Assembly: GCF_947495275.1 (NCBI RefSeq)
Contig: NZ_CANLYL010000007.1
Location: 186,001-250,000 of the forward strand
From: an uncultured Roseobacter sp.
GTDB taxonomy: Bacteria; Pseudomonadota; Alphaproteobacteria; Rhodobacterales; Rhodobacteraceae
Length of the DNA: 64,000 nucleotides
Direction: 5' to 3'
The notes below the pieces were generated by a model, which saw only the letters and a program-made list of their open reading frames with translations, was not told the DNA's origin and did not search any database. The first letter of the stretch is position 1. Each line of letters starts with the position of its first letter. Both the position numbers and the translations under genes were made by a program. Of this stretch, positions 19,346-29,044 are shown piece after piece.

Positions 19346-20524
19346 ATGTTTGCCGTTTTCCCATTCGCCCGCAAGGTCTTGCGCGCCGCCCTGTTACCCC
19401 TTGTTGCGCTGGCCGTTGCAGCGTGCGATCAGGTTCCCGGTGGCTTCGGGATCGGGCCCAGCATCAACACGGGCGAAGCTGTGCCAGTGGCTTTGCTTGT
19501 ACCTAGCGGATCCGGACAGACCGGCGATGCGATTTTGGCACAAAGCCTTGAAAATGCGGCAAGACTGGCAATGCGGGATCTAAATGGCGCGACCATTGAC
19601 TTGCGTGTTTATCAAACGGCGGGCGATGCCGGAACGGCCGCTGCACGCGCCGAACAGGCCATTGATGAAGGCGCAAAGATCATCCTCGGGCCGGTTTATG
19701 CTGCTTCCGCAAATGCGGTTGGCAACGCCGTATCCGGGAAAGGTGTCAGCGTTCTGTCATTTTCCAACAACGCCGCGATTGCTGGCGGGAATGTTTTCAT
19801 CCTTGGCCAGACCTTTCAAAACACGGCAAATCGAATGGTGGGCCACGCACGCGCTCAGGGAAAAGAGCGGTTTGTGGTGGTTTATGGGCAGGATGATGCC
19901 GGCGCCCAGGGTCGCGACGCAATCGCCAATGCGGTCAATGCGCAAGGTGCCTCGGTTGTAGGCTCCGTTGGCTACGCGCTATCGCAGCAAGACGTGATCG
20001 CAGCCATCCCGCAAATCAAGTCTGCCGTGCAAAGCAATGCCGCAGACGCTGTTTTCATGACAACCGACACGGCGACAGCGCTTCCGCTTCTGTCACAATT
20101 GCTGCCCGAAGCCGGGGTTACAACCGCGACATCACAATTCATCGGCCTCACGCGCTGGGATATTCCACCCCAGACACTCAGCCTGCCGGGCGTGCAGGGC
20201 GGATGGTTCGCGGTCCCCGACCCTTCTGCAACCGCCAATTTCAGCGCGCAGTACCAAGGCGCCTATGGCAGCCTGCCTCACCCCATCGGGGGCCTCGCCT
20301 TTGATGGCATTGCAGCGATCGGCGCGCTGGTCAGCCAAGGGCAGTCGGATGCCCTGACTGGAGGGGCACTGACACAAGGCGCCGGGTTCCGGGGTGCCAG
20401 CGGCATTTTCCGTTTGCGTCCTGACGGCACGAACGAGCGCGGACTTGCGGTGGCTACCATTTCGGACGCTCAGGTCGTCATACTCAGCCCGGCACCGCAA
20501 TCGTTTGGCGGCGCGGGTTTCTAA
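19346..20524 (+). CDS. Penicillin-binding protein activator (LpoA-like), lipoprotein
   Basis: Periplasmic-binding-fold lipoprotein related to the LpoA C-terminal domain, which activates PBP1A in E. coli. The leader ends in a lipobox with candidate lipidated C27 (ALAVAAC). The remaining residues to 392 form a type I periplasmic-binding fold with VALLVPSGSG, ILGPVYAASANAV, FSNNAAIAG and a YGQDDAGAQGRD switch region. The N-terminal TPR domain of enterobacterial LpoA is absent. The position divergent from rsmI-yraN supports LpoA over an amino-acid-binding protein. Confidence 0.82.
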   Translation: MFAVFPFARKVLRAALLPLVALAVAACDQVPGGFGIGPSINTGEAVPVALLVPSGSGQTGDAILAQSLENAARLAMRDLNGATIDLRVYQTAGDAGTAAARAEQAIDEGAKIILGPVYAASANAVGNAVSGKGVSVLSFSNNAAIAGGNVFILGQTFQNTANRMVGHARAQGKERFVVVYGQDDAGAQGRDAIANAVNAQGASVVGSVGYALSQQDVIAAIPQIKSAVQSNAADAVFMTTDTATALPLLSQLLPEAGVTTATSQFIGLTRWDIPPQTLSLPGVQGGWFAVPDPSATANFSAQYQGAYGSLPHPIGGLAFDGIAAIGALVSQGQSDALTGGALTQGAGFRGASGIFRLRPDGTNERGLAVATISDAQVVILSPAPQSFGGAGF

Positions 20525-20534
20525 GGCTTCAGAA

Positions 20535-23312
20535 ATGGCCCTTTCAGTTCAGCAGATTGATGTGCCCACGGTGGGCGATTTGATCTGTGCGTCCGAACAG
20601 ATTTTTGACACGCAGGCATTCAACCGCGACCTCACGGCGGCCTTGCAGAAAGCGTCCACGCCTGCCGACATTCGTTCGCAGGCCGTGAAAATTCTGAAAG
20701 CTCAGCAAAAAAAGGGGCGTGCTGAGATCGCAGAGGCTTTTCAGAACCATCCCTTCGAAGCGCGACCGATGACGCGTGCCTATACCTATCTGACCGATTG
20801 TTTGGTGAAATCTGCGCTGCATGTGGCGCAAGAGGTGTTGCATCCGAAACCCAACCCGACGGCCAGCGAGCATCTCGCCGTGATCGCTGTGGGCGGCTAT
20901 GGCCGCGGAGAGATGGCCCCATTTTCAGATGTCGATCTGTTGTTTCTGACGCCTTACAAGATCACCGCCTGGGCCGAGAGCGTGATCGAATCCATGCTCT
21001 ACATCCTGTGGGACCTGAAACTCAAGGTCGGACATGCCAGCCGAACCGTTGCAGAATGCCTGCGTTTGGGAGCCGAAGATTTCACCATCCGCACGGCCAT
21101 GCTGGAACACCGCTATCTGGCGGGCGATGAAGCGCTGACCCAGGATCTCGCCGACCGTCTGCGCACGGAGCTGTTTTCAGGATCCGGGCGGGAATTTGTC
21201 GAAGCGAAACTGAACGAGCGTGAAGCCCGGCACATCAAGCACGGTCAGCGCTATGTGGTTGAGCCGAATGTCAAGGAAGGCAAGGGCGGATTGCGTGACC
21301 TGCAATCGCTCTACTGGATCGCCAAGTACATTCACAGCGTCAAAGATGCTGCTGATCTGGTGGGTCTGGATGTCTTCACCGCCGATGAATACCGTGGGTT
21401 TGTCGCCGCAGAAAATTTTCTGTGGGCGGTGCGTGGACATCTTCACCTGATCAATAACCGCGCGTCGGAGCAGCTGACATTCGACATGCAGGTCATGGTG
21501 GCCGAGGCCATGGGCTATGAAGACGCGCGGGGCCGTCGCGGCGTGGAAATCTTCATGCAGCACTTCTTCCTGCATGCAACCGAGGTGGGTGATCTGACCC
21601 GCATCTTCCTGACGAAACTGGAAGCTGATCACGTCAAGGCGGAACCCATTCTGGAACGGATATTCCGGCGGCGTCCAAAGGTTCGGGATGGGTTTAAAGT
21701 CATGCGTAACCGCATTGCGCTGAAAGATGACCAATCCTTCCTTTCCGACAAACTAAATCTCCTGCGGCTCTTCGAGGAAGCGTTGCGCACGGGCATGCTG
21801 ATCCACCCCGATGCGATGCGGTTGGTCAAATCCAATCTACACCTGATCGACGACGATGTCCGAGCGGCCCCCGAAGCACGGCGCATATTCTTCGATCTTC
21901 TGCTCAAACACGGCAACCCGGAACGGGCGTTGCGCCGGATGAATGAGCTGGGCGTGCTGTCTGCCTTTTTGCCGGAGTTCGAGCATATTGTCGCGATGAT
22001 GCAATTCAACATGTATCACAGCTACACGGTGGATGAGCACATCATCCAGTGTATCGCGAACCTGGCCCAGATCGAACGGGGAGAGCTGGAAGAAGACCTG
22101 CCCGTTGCCTCCTCGATCCTGAAGCGCGGCGTGGATCGCAAGGTTCTCTACACCGCTCTGCTCATTCACGACATCGGAAAAGGACGCCCGGAAGATCACT
22201 CCATTCTGGGCGCGCAGATGGCACGGAAAATTGCGCCACGACTCGGGCTGTCGAAAACGGATACGGATACCGTCGAATGGCTGGTGCGCTACCATCTGCT
22301 GATGTCCGACATGGCGCAGAAACGTGATATCGCCGACCCGCGCACAGTGCGCGATTTTGCCAAGGCGGTGCAAACCGTGAAACGGCTCGATTTGCTCTGT
22401 GTGCTGACGGTCTGCGATATTCGCGGTGTGGGACCGAATACTTGGAACAACTGGAAAGCCGTCCTGATCCGCGCGTTATACCGTCAGACCCGGCGCGCGC
22501 TTGAAACCGGTCTGGAAGACCTCAACCGCGAAAACCGCGGCGCGGAGGCCAAACGCGCGCTGCGCGAGGCCCTCAGCGACTGGCCCCGCAAGGACCTGCA
22601 AAAAGAAACCTCACGACACTATGACCCGTATTGGCAGGCGCTGCACGTAACGGCGCATGTGGTCTTTGCGCAGATGCTAAGGGATGTGAAAGACGATGAA
22701 ATCCTGATTGACCTGCATCCCGATGACGACCGGGATGCCACCCGTGTGTGCTTTGTGATGGCCGATCACCCGGGGATTTTTGCGCGGCTTGCCGGGGCGC
22801 TGGCGCTGGTCGGGGCGAACGTTGTGGACGCGCGCAGTTACACGACCAAGGACGGCATGGTAACCGACGCCTATTGGATACAAGACAGCGACGGCAACCC
22901 CTATGATGCCGCACGCCTGCCACGACTGCGCCAGATGATCGAAAAGACGCTTGGCGGTGAAGTTGTCGCGCGCGAAGCCTTCAAATCCCGCGACAAGATC
23001 AAGAAACGCGAACGCGCCTTCAAGGTGCCGACCCACATCACTTTCGACAATGACGGCTCCGAAATCTATACGATCATCGAAGTGGATACCCGCGACCGTC
23101 CGGGCCTGCTGTATGATCTTGCCCGCACATTGGCCGCGGCGAACGTTTATATCGCAAATGCAGTCATTGCGACCTACGGCGAACAGGTGGTCGACACCTT
23201 CTACGTGAAGGACATGTTCGGCCTCAAATACTATTCTCAGAGCAAACAGCGCACGTTGGAGAAAAAACTCCGCCAGGCCATTGACGAAGGCGTTGAAAGG
23301 GCCAGCGCGTGA
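20535..23312 (+). CDS. glnD: [Protein-PII] uridylyltransferase / uridylyl-removing enzyme
   Basis: Nitrogen sensor that uridylylates or deuridylylates PII proteins according to glutamine. Start taken at ATG 20535 (MALSVQQIDV), just after the previous stop; an upstream in-frame extension overlaps the lipoprotein gene. The 925 residues show the nucleotidyltransferase motif GGYGRGE (120-126) with SDVD (131-134), the HD hydrolase motif HD at 545-546 in LLIHDIGKGRPEDHS, and two C-terminal ACT domains (about 730-800 and 840-915) that would bind glutamine. Overlaps murJ by four bases. Confidence 0.97.
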   Translation: MALSVQQIDVPTVGDLICASEQIFDTQAFNRDLTAALQKASTPADIRSQAVKILKAQQKKGRAEIAEAFQNHPFEARPMTRAYTYLTDCLVKSALHVAQEVLHPKPNPTASEHLAVIAVGGYGRGEMAPFSDVDLLFLTPYKITAWAESVIESMLYILWDLKLKVGHASRTVAECLRLGAEDFTIRTAMLEHRYLAGDEALTQDLADRLRTELFSGSGREFVEAKLNEREARHIKHGQRYVVEPNVKEGKGGLRDLQSLYWIAKYIHSVKDAADLVGLDVFTADEYRGFVAAENFLWAVRGHLHLINNRASEQLTFDMQVMVAEAMGYEDARGRRGVEIFMQHFFLHATEVGDLTRIFLTKLEADHVKAEPILERIFRRRPKVRDGFKVMRNRIALKDDQSFLSDKLNLLRLFEEALRTGMLIHPDAMRLVKSNLHLIDDDVRAAPEARRIFFDLLLKHGNPERALRRMNELGVLSAFLPEFEHIVAMMQFNMYHSYTVDEHIIQCIANLAQIERGELEEDLPVASSILKRGVDRKVLYTALLIHDIGKGRPEDHSILGAQMARKIAPRLGLSKTDTDTVEWLVRYHLLMSDMAQKRDIADPRTVRDFAKAVQTVKRLDLLCVLTVCDIRGVGPNTWNNWKAVLIRALYRQTRRALETGLEDLNRENRGAEAKRALREALSDWPRKDLQKETSRHYDPYWQALHVTAHVVFAQMLRDVKDDEILIDLHPDDDRDATRVCFVMADHPGIFARLAGALALVGANVVDARSYTTKDGMVTDAYWIQDSDGNPYDAARLPRLRQMIEKTLGGEVVAREAFKSRDKIKKRERAFKVPTHITFDNDGSEIYTIIEVDTRDRPGLLYDLARTLAAANVYIANAVIATYGEQVVDTFYVKDMFGLKYYSQSKQRTLEKKLRQAIDEGVERASA

Positions 23313-24853
23313 AGCCCATCCGCCTGATGTCCGGCTTTTTCACCGTTGGCGGCTGGACCCTGATGAGTCGTATTCTGGGCTTTGTGCGGGACGCCATGAT
23401 CCTGGCGTATCTGGGCACAGGGCCGCTGTATCAGGCCTATGTCGTGGCCTTCAGATTGCCCAACATGTTTCGCCGTTTCTTTGCCGAGGGCGCTTTCAAC
23501 ATGGCCTTTGTGCCGATGTTCTCCAAGCGCTTGGAAAGCGGCGACAACCCCGATGGTTTCGCCTCTGACGCTTTTGCAGGGCTGGCCAGCATCCTGATTG
23601 TATTGACGCTGATTGCCATGGCCGCCATGCCATGGCTGATCTACGCGCTGGCCTCTGGTTTTGCCGGACAGGAGCAATTTGGTCTTTCCGTCGAATTCGG
23701 GCGCGTCGCCTTTCCCTATGTTCTGTTCATCTCGCTGGCGGCTTTGCTGTCGGGCATGTTGAATGCCGCTGGCAGGTTCGCAGCGGCGGCAGCGGCACCC
23801 GTTCTGCTCAACATCCTGCTGATCTCCGCCATGGCGACTGCCGCCTATCTTGGCGGGGATATCGCGCGCGCACTTATCTGGGCCATTCCCGTTGCTGGTG
23901 TCCTGCAATTGGCGCTGCTCTGGCATGCAGCCAAACGCGCAGGGTTTTCGATCATGCCGAGGCGGCCCCGTCTGACACCGGACATGCGACGGTTGATCAA
24001 GGTCGCCATTCCGGCGGCTCTGGCAGGTGGGGTCGTACAGATCAACCTGCTGGTCGGACAACAGGTGGCCAGCTATTTCGACAAGGCCGTCGGATGGCTC
24101 TTTGCAGCGGATCGGCTTTATCAACTTCCCTTGGGCGTTGTGGGCATCGCAGTTGGCGTCGTGCTGCTGCCCGATCTTTCGCGCCGCCTTCAGGCTAAGG
24201 ACGATACAGGGGCCAAACTGGCCTTGAGCCGGGCTGCCGAAATATCCCTCGCGCTGACGATCCCGGCCGCCGTGGCGCTGGTCGTGGTGCCTTTCCCGCT
24301 GGTGTCCGTATTGTTCGAACGCGGGGCCGCAACAGTTGATGACACGGCGGCCATCGCCACCGCCGTTGCCATTTACGGGCTGGGGCTTCCTGCATTCGTG
24401 TTGCAAAAGATACTGCAGCCCCTGTTTTTTGCACGCGAGGATACGCGCCGACCCTTTCACTACGCGGTTGTGTCCATGGTGGTGAACGCAGCGGTCGCCA
24501 TCGGGCTTGCACCTTTCATTGGCTGGATTGCGCCTGCCATCGCAACGACCCTGGCCGCCTGGCTGATGGTTGCTCTGCTGCGCACAGGTGCCGCCGTATA
24601 CGGCGATGTAGCGCGCTTCGACACGCGATTTCGCCAACGCATATGGCGTCTGGTCCTGGCTTCCGGCCTAATGGGCATTGCTCTTTGGTTCAGCAATGTT
24701 GCCTTGAGCCCGTTTCTAGGCCTGCCCTGGTGGCGGGCTCTGGCGCTGACCGCCCTCATTGCGATCGGCATGATCAGCTATTTCGGAATTGCGCATATAA
24801 TCGGGGCGATCAAACTCTCCGAAATCAAGGGGGCGTTTCGGCGCTCTGCCTGA
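23309..24853 (+). CDS. murJ: Lipid II flippase MurJ
   Basis: MOP-superfamily transporter that flips lipid II across the inner membrane. The 514 residues contain about 14 membrane segments, with the family's opening stretch TVGGWTLMSRILGFVRD and RLPNMFRRFFAEGAFNMAFV. Fusion or tight coupling of glnD with murJ is commonly seen in alphaproteobacteria; here the two overlap by ATGA. The next gene is convergent. Confidence 0.96.
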   Translation: MKPIRLMSGFFTVGGWTLMSRILGFVRDAMILAYLGTGPLYQAYVVAFRLPNMFRRFFAEGAFNMAFVPMFSKRLESGDNPDGFASDAFAGLASILIVLTLIAMAAMPWLIYALASGFAGQEQFGLSVEFGRVAFPYVLFISLAALLSGMLNAAGRFAAAAAAPVLLNILLISAMATAAYLGGDIARALIWAIPVAGVLQLALLWHAAKRAGFSIMPRRPRLTPDMRRLIKVAIPAALAGGVVQINLLVGQQVASYFDKAVGWLFAADRLYQLPLGVVGIAVGVVLLPDLSRRLQAKDDTGAKLALSRAAEISLALTIPAAVALVVVPFPLVSVLFERGAATVDDTAAIATAVAIYGLGLPAFVLQKILQPLFFAREDTRRPFHYAVVSMVVNAAVAIGLAPFIGWIAPAIATTLAAWLMVALLRTGAAVYGDVARFDTRFRQRIWRLVLASGLMGIALWFSNVALSPFLGLPWWRALALTALIAIGMISYFGIAHIIGAIKLSEIKGAFRRSA

Positions 24854-24859
24854 TGTCTC

Positions 24860-25546
24860 CTAGTTGCGCCGCAAGACTGCCAGGACACGCGCAATGCCAC
24901 CGGGCACCAAAACCGCTGAGGCCGCGAAACCGAATACAAAGCCGAAAAGATCGGCCAGCCATCCGTTGCCCACATCAAAAAACACACCCCAGATCAATTG
25001 CAGACCCATCAGCATCGCAATGAGGCTGAATGCGCGCAATTGCTCCTCACCGCGCGCCGCGAGGCTTTGCCACATCACAAAGGAATACCCGCCGATCAGG
25101 CCGTAGGCAGAGGGAAACCCACCGACGAGCCATTCCGGATCATTCAGTAAAAGCGCGTAGACCAAGGCACCGAAAACTCCGCTCCCGAAGAAGAGGATAA
25201 GGACCGCGATTTGCCCCATGATTTCGCCAACCAGTTTGCCCAATGCCAGCAGAAAGACAGCCGCAAACAGCGTGCCGGTAAAACTGGTGTGCACAAATGG
25301 GTAGGTGAGGAAACGTATCATGTGTTCGGGCAACCAGCGCCCATTGCTCACCATCCAGTCGAAAATATCGCCGGAAAATCCGTAGGTTTGAATGGCGGCC
25401 AGACGCCATCCCACCGCTTCGGGCCCGCCGATCAGACCTTGTGCGCCCAGACTGAATGCCGCTTCCGGCAGGGCCACGGCCAGAAAGAGGACAACAACGA
25501 CAGGCGGCAGTGGATTGACCGGAGGCGCTTCTTTGTGGTCGTGCAT
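24860..25546 (-). CDS. Rhomboid-family membrane protein with altered catalytic residues
   Basis: Six or so hydrophobic segments in 228 residues match the rhomboid fold ([34 protein letters not shown]). I start at ATG 25546 (MHDHKEAPP), with AAGGA upstream. The key sites look non-standard. The catalytic His expected in an AHLxGF-type motif is D199. The HxxxN pair of the oxyanion region reads as G91 and A95. The serine region is GFPSAYG (S146) rather than GASG. It may be a pseudoprotease that binds membrane clients without cleaving them, or a variant lineage. Function unknown. Confidence 0.75.
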   Translation of the reverse strand: MHDHKEAPPVNPLPPVVVVLFLAVALPEAAFSLGAQGLIGGPEAVGWRLAAIQTYGFSGDIFDWMVSNGRWLPEHMIRFLTYPFVHTSFTGTLFAAVFLLALGKLVGEIMGQIAVLILFFGSGVFGALVYALLLNDPEWLVGGFPSAYGLIGGYSFVMWQSLAARGEEQLRAFSLIAMLMGLQLIWGVFFDVGNGWLADLFGFVFGFAASAVLVPGGIARVLAVLRRN

Positions 25547-25623
25547 GGGCTCATTCCTTGACGATACTCCGGCCCATGGGTAAGCCAGCGCAAATTGCAT
25601 TTCCAGCCCGAATGGAGCCTGAC

Positions 25624-26640
25624 ATGACCACTTCGACTTTTACGCCACGTGTCTTTTCCGGCATTCAGCCGTCGGGCGGGCTGACACTTGGCAACTATCT
25701 GGGCGCAATCAAACGATTTGTCAAAATGCAGGATGAGGGCATGCCGACCGTCTACTGCATGGTGGATCTGCATGCTGTGACGGTCTGGCAAGACCCGACC
25801 GACCTGCTTCGGAACACGCGCGAACTGGCCGCAGGTTTCATAGCCAGCGGCATCAGCCCGGAAAAGTCGATCCTCATCAACCAGAGCCAGGTGCCCGAGC
25901 ATGCGCAACTGGGATGGATATTCTCCTGCGTGGCACGCATGGGCTGGATGCAGCGGATGACCCAGTTCAAGGACAAGGCGGGCAAGAACACGCAGAATGT
26001 CTCGCTTGGTCTTTTTGGCTACCCTGCGCTGATGGCCGCGGATATTCTGATCTATCATGCCACCCATGTGCCTGTAGGCGACGATCAGAAACAGCATCTG
26101 GAGTTGACGCGCGATATCGCGGCCAAGTTCAACCACGACTACGGCGTTAACTTCTTTCCGCTGACCGAACCGGTCATTGAGGGCGCCGCGACGCGGGTAA
26201 TGTCCTTGCGCGACGGATCCAAGAAGATGTCAAAATCCGACCCATCGGATGCATCTCGGATCAATATGACAGATGACGCGGACACAATTGCCAAGAAAAT
26301 TCGCAAGGCAAAAACCGACCCCGATGCCTTGCCGTCTGAAGTTGACGGTCTCGCGGAACGACCTGAAGCCCGCAACCTGGTGAACATCTTCGCAGCGCTG
26401 AACGATCAGACAGTCGAGCAGGTTTTAAGCGAGGTCGGCGGCCAGCAATTCGGTACTTTCAAGCCGCTATTGGCCGAACTGGCGGTCTCAAAGCTTTCTC
26501 CTATTTCGACGGAAATGGCCCGATTGATGTCCGAGCCTGACGAGATCGATCGCATCCTGGGACGCGGGGCCGCCCAGGCGCGCGAGATCACGGTGCCAAT
26601 TCTGGAAAAAACCTATGAAATCATGGGGATGGTGCGCTAG
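25624..26640 (+). CDS. trpS: Tryptophanyl-tRNA synthetase
   Basis: Class I synthetase charging tRNA-Trp. Start placed at ATG 25624 ([11 protein letters not shown]), giving 338 residues; the region upstream in frame overlaps the rhomboid gene. The HIGH-equivalent TLGN is at 21-24 in [13 protein letters not shown] and the KMSKS loop is at 201-205. [17 protein letters not shown] supports tryptophan and ATP binding. Its stop overlaps the stop of the convergent membrane-protein gene by three bases. Confidence 0.97.
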   Translation: MTTSTFTPRVFSGIQPSGGLTLGNYLGAIKRFVKMQDEGMPTVYCMVDLHAVTVWQDPTDLLRNTRELAAGFIASGISPEKSILINQSQVPEHAQLGWIFSCVARMGWMQRMTQFKDKAGKNTQNVSLGLFGYPALMAADILIYHATHVPVGDDQKQHLELTRDIAAKFNHDYGVNFFPLTEPVIEGAATRVMSLRDGSKKMSKSDPSDASRINMTDDADTIAKKIRKAKTDPDALPSEVDGLAERPEARNLVNIFAALNDQTVEQVLSEVGGQQFGTFKPLLAELAVSKLSPISTEMARLMSEPDEIDRILGRGAAQAREITVPILEKTYEIMGMVR

Positions 26641-27170
26641 GCTTTGTGAAAAAGGTCGGACAGTATGCCAATACTGCTGCTCGCCTCGATTTCTTGTTGC
26701 CAGGTGCGCGCTTGCGCGACCGTTGCTGCGGAAAGACGCTCCTTTGCGTCCGATATCGCGATACTTCCCGCCGTGAAATATGCAATGCTGAACGAAAAAC
26801 AGCCATTTGCGAAGGTCAGGTAGAGCACCGAAATGAAGTGGTTTTCTTCAGGAGCGAACAAACCGCTGAGAAAAAAGGTGATCGAGAGAACCATAAAGAA
26901 GAGGCTGATCAGACCAATTGTCCACTTTCTTGAAACGCCAAACGTCGGCCTCAAAATCTGAACAGGGTTTTCGGCATATTGCCCATAATGCCGCCAAAAA
27001 CCCACTGCGGCGCCGATGATGCCGGCACCCACGATGAAGAAAAATTTTGGCCACAACACCGCCAGAGACAGCACCAAAGCCAGACAAAGTGACAAGTATC
27101 CCGTGTGAGTGGAATGCGTGACTTTTGTTACCAGATCAGCCAATCTGGGGAATTTTCCGAAGCGTGACAT
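26637..27170 (-). CDS. Predicted membrane protein, unknown function
   Basis: 177 residues from ATG 27170 ([10 protein letters not shown]), chosen because GGGAGG precedes it. About four hydrophobic segments are seen: near residues 24-38, 40-58, 90-108 and 117-140, with charged loops between. I do not recognise a family. It converges on trpS with overlapping stops and is divergent from the VOC-HDAC group across a structured intergenic region. Could be a small integral membrane protein of unknown role; no motif suggests a catalytic function. Confidence 0.65.
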   Translation of the reverse strand: MSRFGKFPRLADLVTKVTHSTHTGYLSLCLALVLSLAVLWPKFFFIVGAGIIGAAVGFWRHYGQYAENPVQILRPTFGVSRKWTIGLISLFFMVLSITFFLSGLFAPEENHFISVLYLTFANGCFSFSIAYFTAGSIAISDAKERLSAATVAQARTWQQEIEASSSIGILSDLFHKA

Positions 27171-27201
27171 GGTGTTACCTCCCCGTAACAATAAAAATCA
27201 T

Positions 27202-27270
27202 ATCACGAGCAGCGAAAATTCTCTTAGATTCTTCCCGCAAAGGGCGAGTTTTCGCCGATCGTGATTTTTT
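27202..27270. other. Long stem-loop with T-tract in a divergent intergenic region
   Basis: ATCACGA at 27202-27208 pairs with TCGTGAT at 27259-27265. Inside this, after a 3x3 internal loop, GCGAAAATTC at 27212-27221 pairs with GAGTTTTCGC at 27246-27255 (ten pairs, one G-T). A 24-base loop remains. Six T's follow directly on the plus strand; on the minus strand a T5 run begins six bases after the stem. It therefore resembles a bidirectional intrinsic terminator, yet it sits between two divergent gene starts where no transcript should end. A small RNA, attenuator or operator are alternatives. Confidence 0.5.
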
Positions 27271-27363
27271 AGTGACGCACAGGGGATGCGCGGTTTCGTA
27301 GCTGGCGACACGGCCCGTCGACCCCTATGTGGGGACAAATGCAGAAACTCGAGGGGATCAAAA

Positions 27364-27843
27364 ATGGATAATGCCATACAGGCTTCGGTTGGTCACATTC
27401 ATCTGAAAGTGGCCGATCTGGATCGCGCAATCCAGTTTTACCGGGATGTTTTGGGGTTTGATCTGACCCAGAGATATGGCGACGCCGCAGCGTTTCTGGG
27501 AGCTGGCGGCTATCACCATCACATCGGGCTAAACACCTGGGACAGCGCGGGCGCGACGCCTCCGCCCAAGGGTCACACCGGACTTTATCACGCGGCTTTT
27601 CTTTATCCCGATCGCAAGAGCCTCGCGAGCGTTTTAAAACGGGTCCTGGACGCCGGCCTCTCCTTGGATGGCGCTGCAGACCATGGCGTGAGTGAGGCTG
27701 TGTATCTCAAGGACCCTGACGGAAACGGTATTGAACTCTACCGCGATCGCGCTCCGAATGCCTGGCCTCGCGACAGCGATGGAGAACTTGCAATGGTAAA
27801 CGAGCCATTGGATGTGGCGGCCTTGCTCAAGGAGGCCGACTAA
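27364..27843 (+). CDS. VOC-family dioxygenase-like protein (glyoxalase/extradiol fold)
   Basis: Metal-dependent enzyme of the vicinal oxygen chelate fold, 159 residues from ATG 27364 (GAGGGG upstream). The first module has VGHIHLKVADLDRAIQFYRD with His11/His13, the second YHAAFLYPD with H76 and GIELYRDR with E124, a metal triad typical of CatE-like catechol 2,3-dioxygenases. Other VOC members detoxify or isomerise, so the substrate is open. Followed closely by the HDAC-like and nitroreductase genes. Confidence 0.84.
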   Translation: MDNAIQASVGHIHLKVADLDRAIQFYRDVLGFDLTQRYGDAAAFLGAGGYHHHIGLNTWDSAGATPPPKGHTGLYHAAFLYPDRKSLASVLKRVLDAGLSLDGAADHGVSEAVYLKDPDGNGIELYRDRAPNAWPRDSDGELAMVNEPLDVAALLKEAD

Positions 27844-27927
27844 CCGCTTTGGCGCACAGGGTTGGATGCATGGACAATTCCAATCCATTGGGTCAGATTC
27901 CGATCAACTGAATACAGAGAGAAAACG

Positions 27928-29028
27928 ATGGCGACAGGCTTTTTCTGGGATGAGAAGTGCTTTTGGCATGCCGGGGGCAACTACGCCTACACGCTCCCTC
28001 TTGGCGGCCATGTTCAGCCTTTGGCCGCGGGCGGTCTACCTGAAAACCCCGAGACAAAGAGACGTCTCAAGAACCTGATGGATGTAACGGGGCTTTCGTC
28101 CGATCTCGACATGCGCTCCGCAACCATGGCCAGCCGTGAAGATTTGTTGCGGGTGCATCCGGAAGGCTATCTGGATGAGTTCAAGCGCTTGTCTGACGCG
28201 GGAGGCGGGGAACTGGGGCGTCGCACGCCCTTTGCTGCCGGAGGATATGAAATTGCCGCTCTCTCCGCAGGGCTTGCCGTGGCTGCCGTTGATGCGGTGA
28301 TGACAGGCGCGCTCGACAATGCCTATGCGCTGTCACGTCCCCCCGGCCACCATTGTCTGCCGGATTTCCCAAACGGCTTTTGTCTTCTGGCGAATATCGC
28401 CATCGCCATTGAGCACGCGCAATCAAAAGGCATGGCGCAACGTGTTGCCGTTCTGGATTGGGATGTGCATCACGGCAATGGCACAGAAGCGATCTACTAT
28501 GATCGTGAAGACGTATTGACCATTTCGCTGCACCAGGAAGGAAACTATCCACTCGATACCGGTGCAATCGCCGACAAGGGGCGTGGCGCAGGCGAAGGGT
28601 TCAACATCAACCTGCCCTTGCCTGCGGGAGCTGGTCACACCGCCTATCTGCATGCGATGGACACAATCGTACTGCCCCGGATCGCTGCGTTCCAACCCGA
28701 CATTATTATTGTTGCCTGCGGCTTTGACGCCAGCGCTATTGACCCCCTGGCACGGATGTTGGCCACGGCGGACACGTTTCGCCAGATGACATTGCGCATC
28801 AAGCAAATCGCGGAGGAGAATTGCGGTGGCCGTCTGGTGCTTGTTCACGAGGGCGGTTACTCTGAGGTCTATGTGCCGTTTTGCGGCCACGCGACGCTAG
28901 AGGCTCTCTCTGGCAGCGAAATCACCGCCCCTGACCCTCTCGGCCCAGCCCTCGACGTTCGACAGCCAGGTCCACGGTTTGACGCCTTTCTCAAAGGTGA
29001 AATCGACTACCTCGCTCAACAACTCTAA
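27928..29028 (+). CDS. Class II histone deacetylase-like amidohydrolase
   Basis: Zinc amidohydrolase of the arginase-deacetylase superfamily. In bacteria such enzymes usually remove acetyl groups from polyamines or other small amides, not histones. Start at ATG 27928 gives 366 residues. The active site is complete: RPPGHH with H141/H142, zinc ligands D179 and H181 in DWDVHHGNG, and D267 in CGFDAS. Upstream VOC and downstream nitroreductase genes suggest a shared detoxification or catabolic role, but nothing proves it. Confidence 0.9.
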   Translation: MATGFFWDEKCFWHAGGNYAYTLPLGGHVQPLAAGGLPENPETKRRLKNLMDVTGLSSDLDMRSATMASREDLLRVHPEGYLDEFKRLSDAGGGELGRRTPFAAGGYEIAALSAGLAVAAVDAVMTGALDNAYALSRPPGHHCLPDFPNGFCLLANIAIAIEHAQSKGMAQRVAVLDWDVHHGNGTEAIYYDREDVLTISLHQEGNYPLDTGAIADKGRGAGEGFNINLPLPAGAGHTAYLHAMDTIVLPRIAAFQPDIIIVACGFDASAIDPLARMLATADTFRQMTLRIKQIAEENCGGRLVLVHEGGYSEVYVPFCGHATLEALSGSEITAPDPLGPALDVRQPGPRFDAFLKGEIDYLAQQL

Positions 29029-29044
29029 CCGCTGGATTCCCTTA

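Noticed and set aside
23237-24637. 466-codon open frame opposite murJ
   Set aside because: Composition is His/Gln/Arg-rich with no family likeness, and murJ on the other strand is unmistakable.
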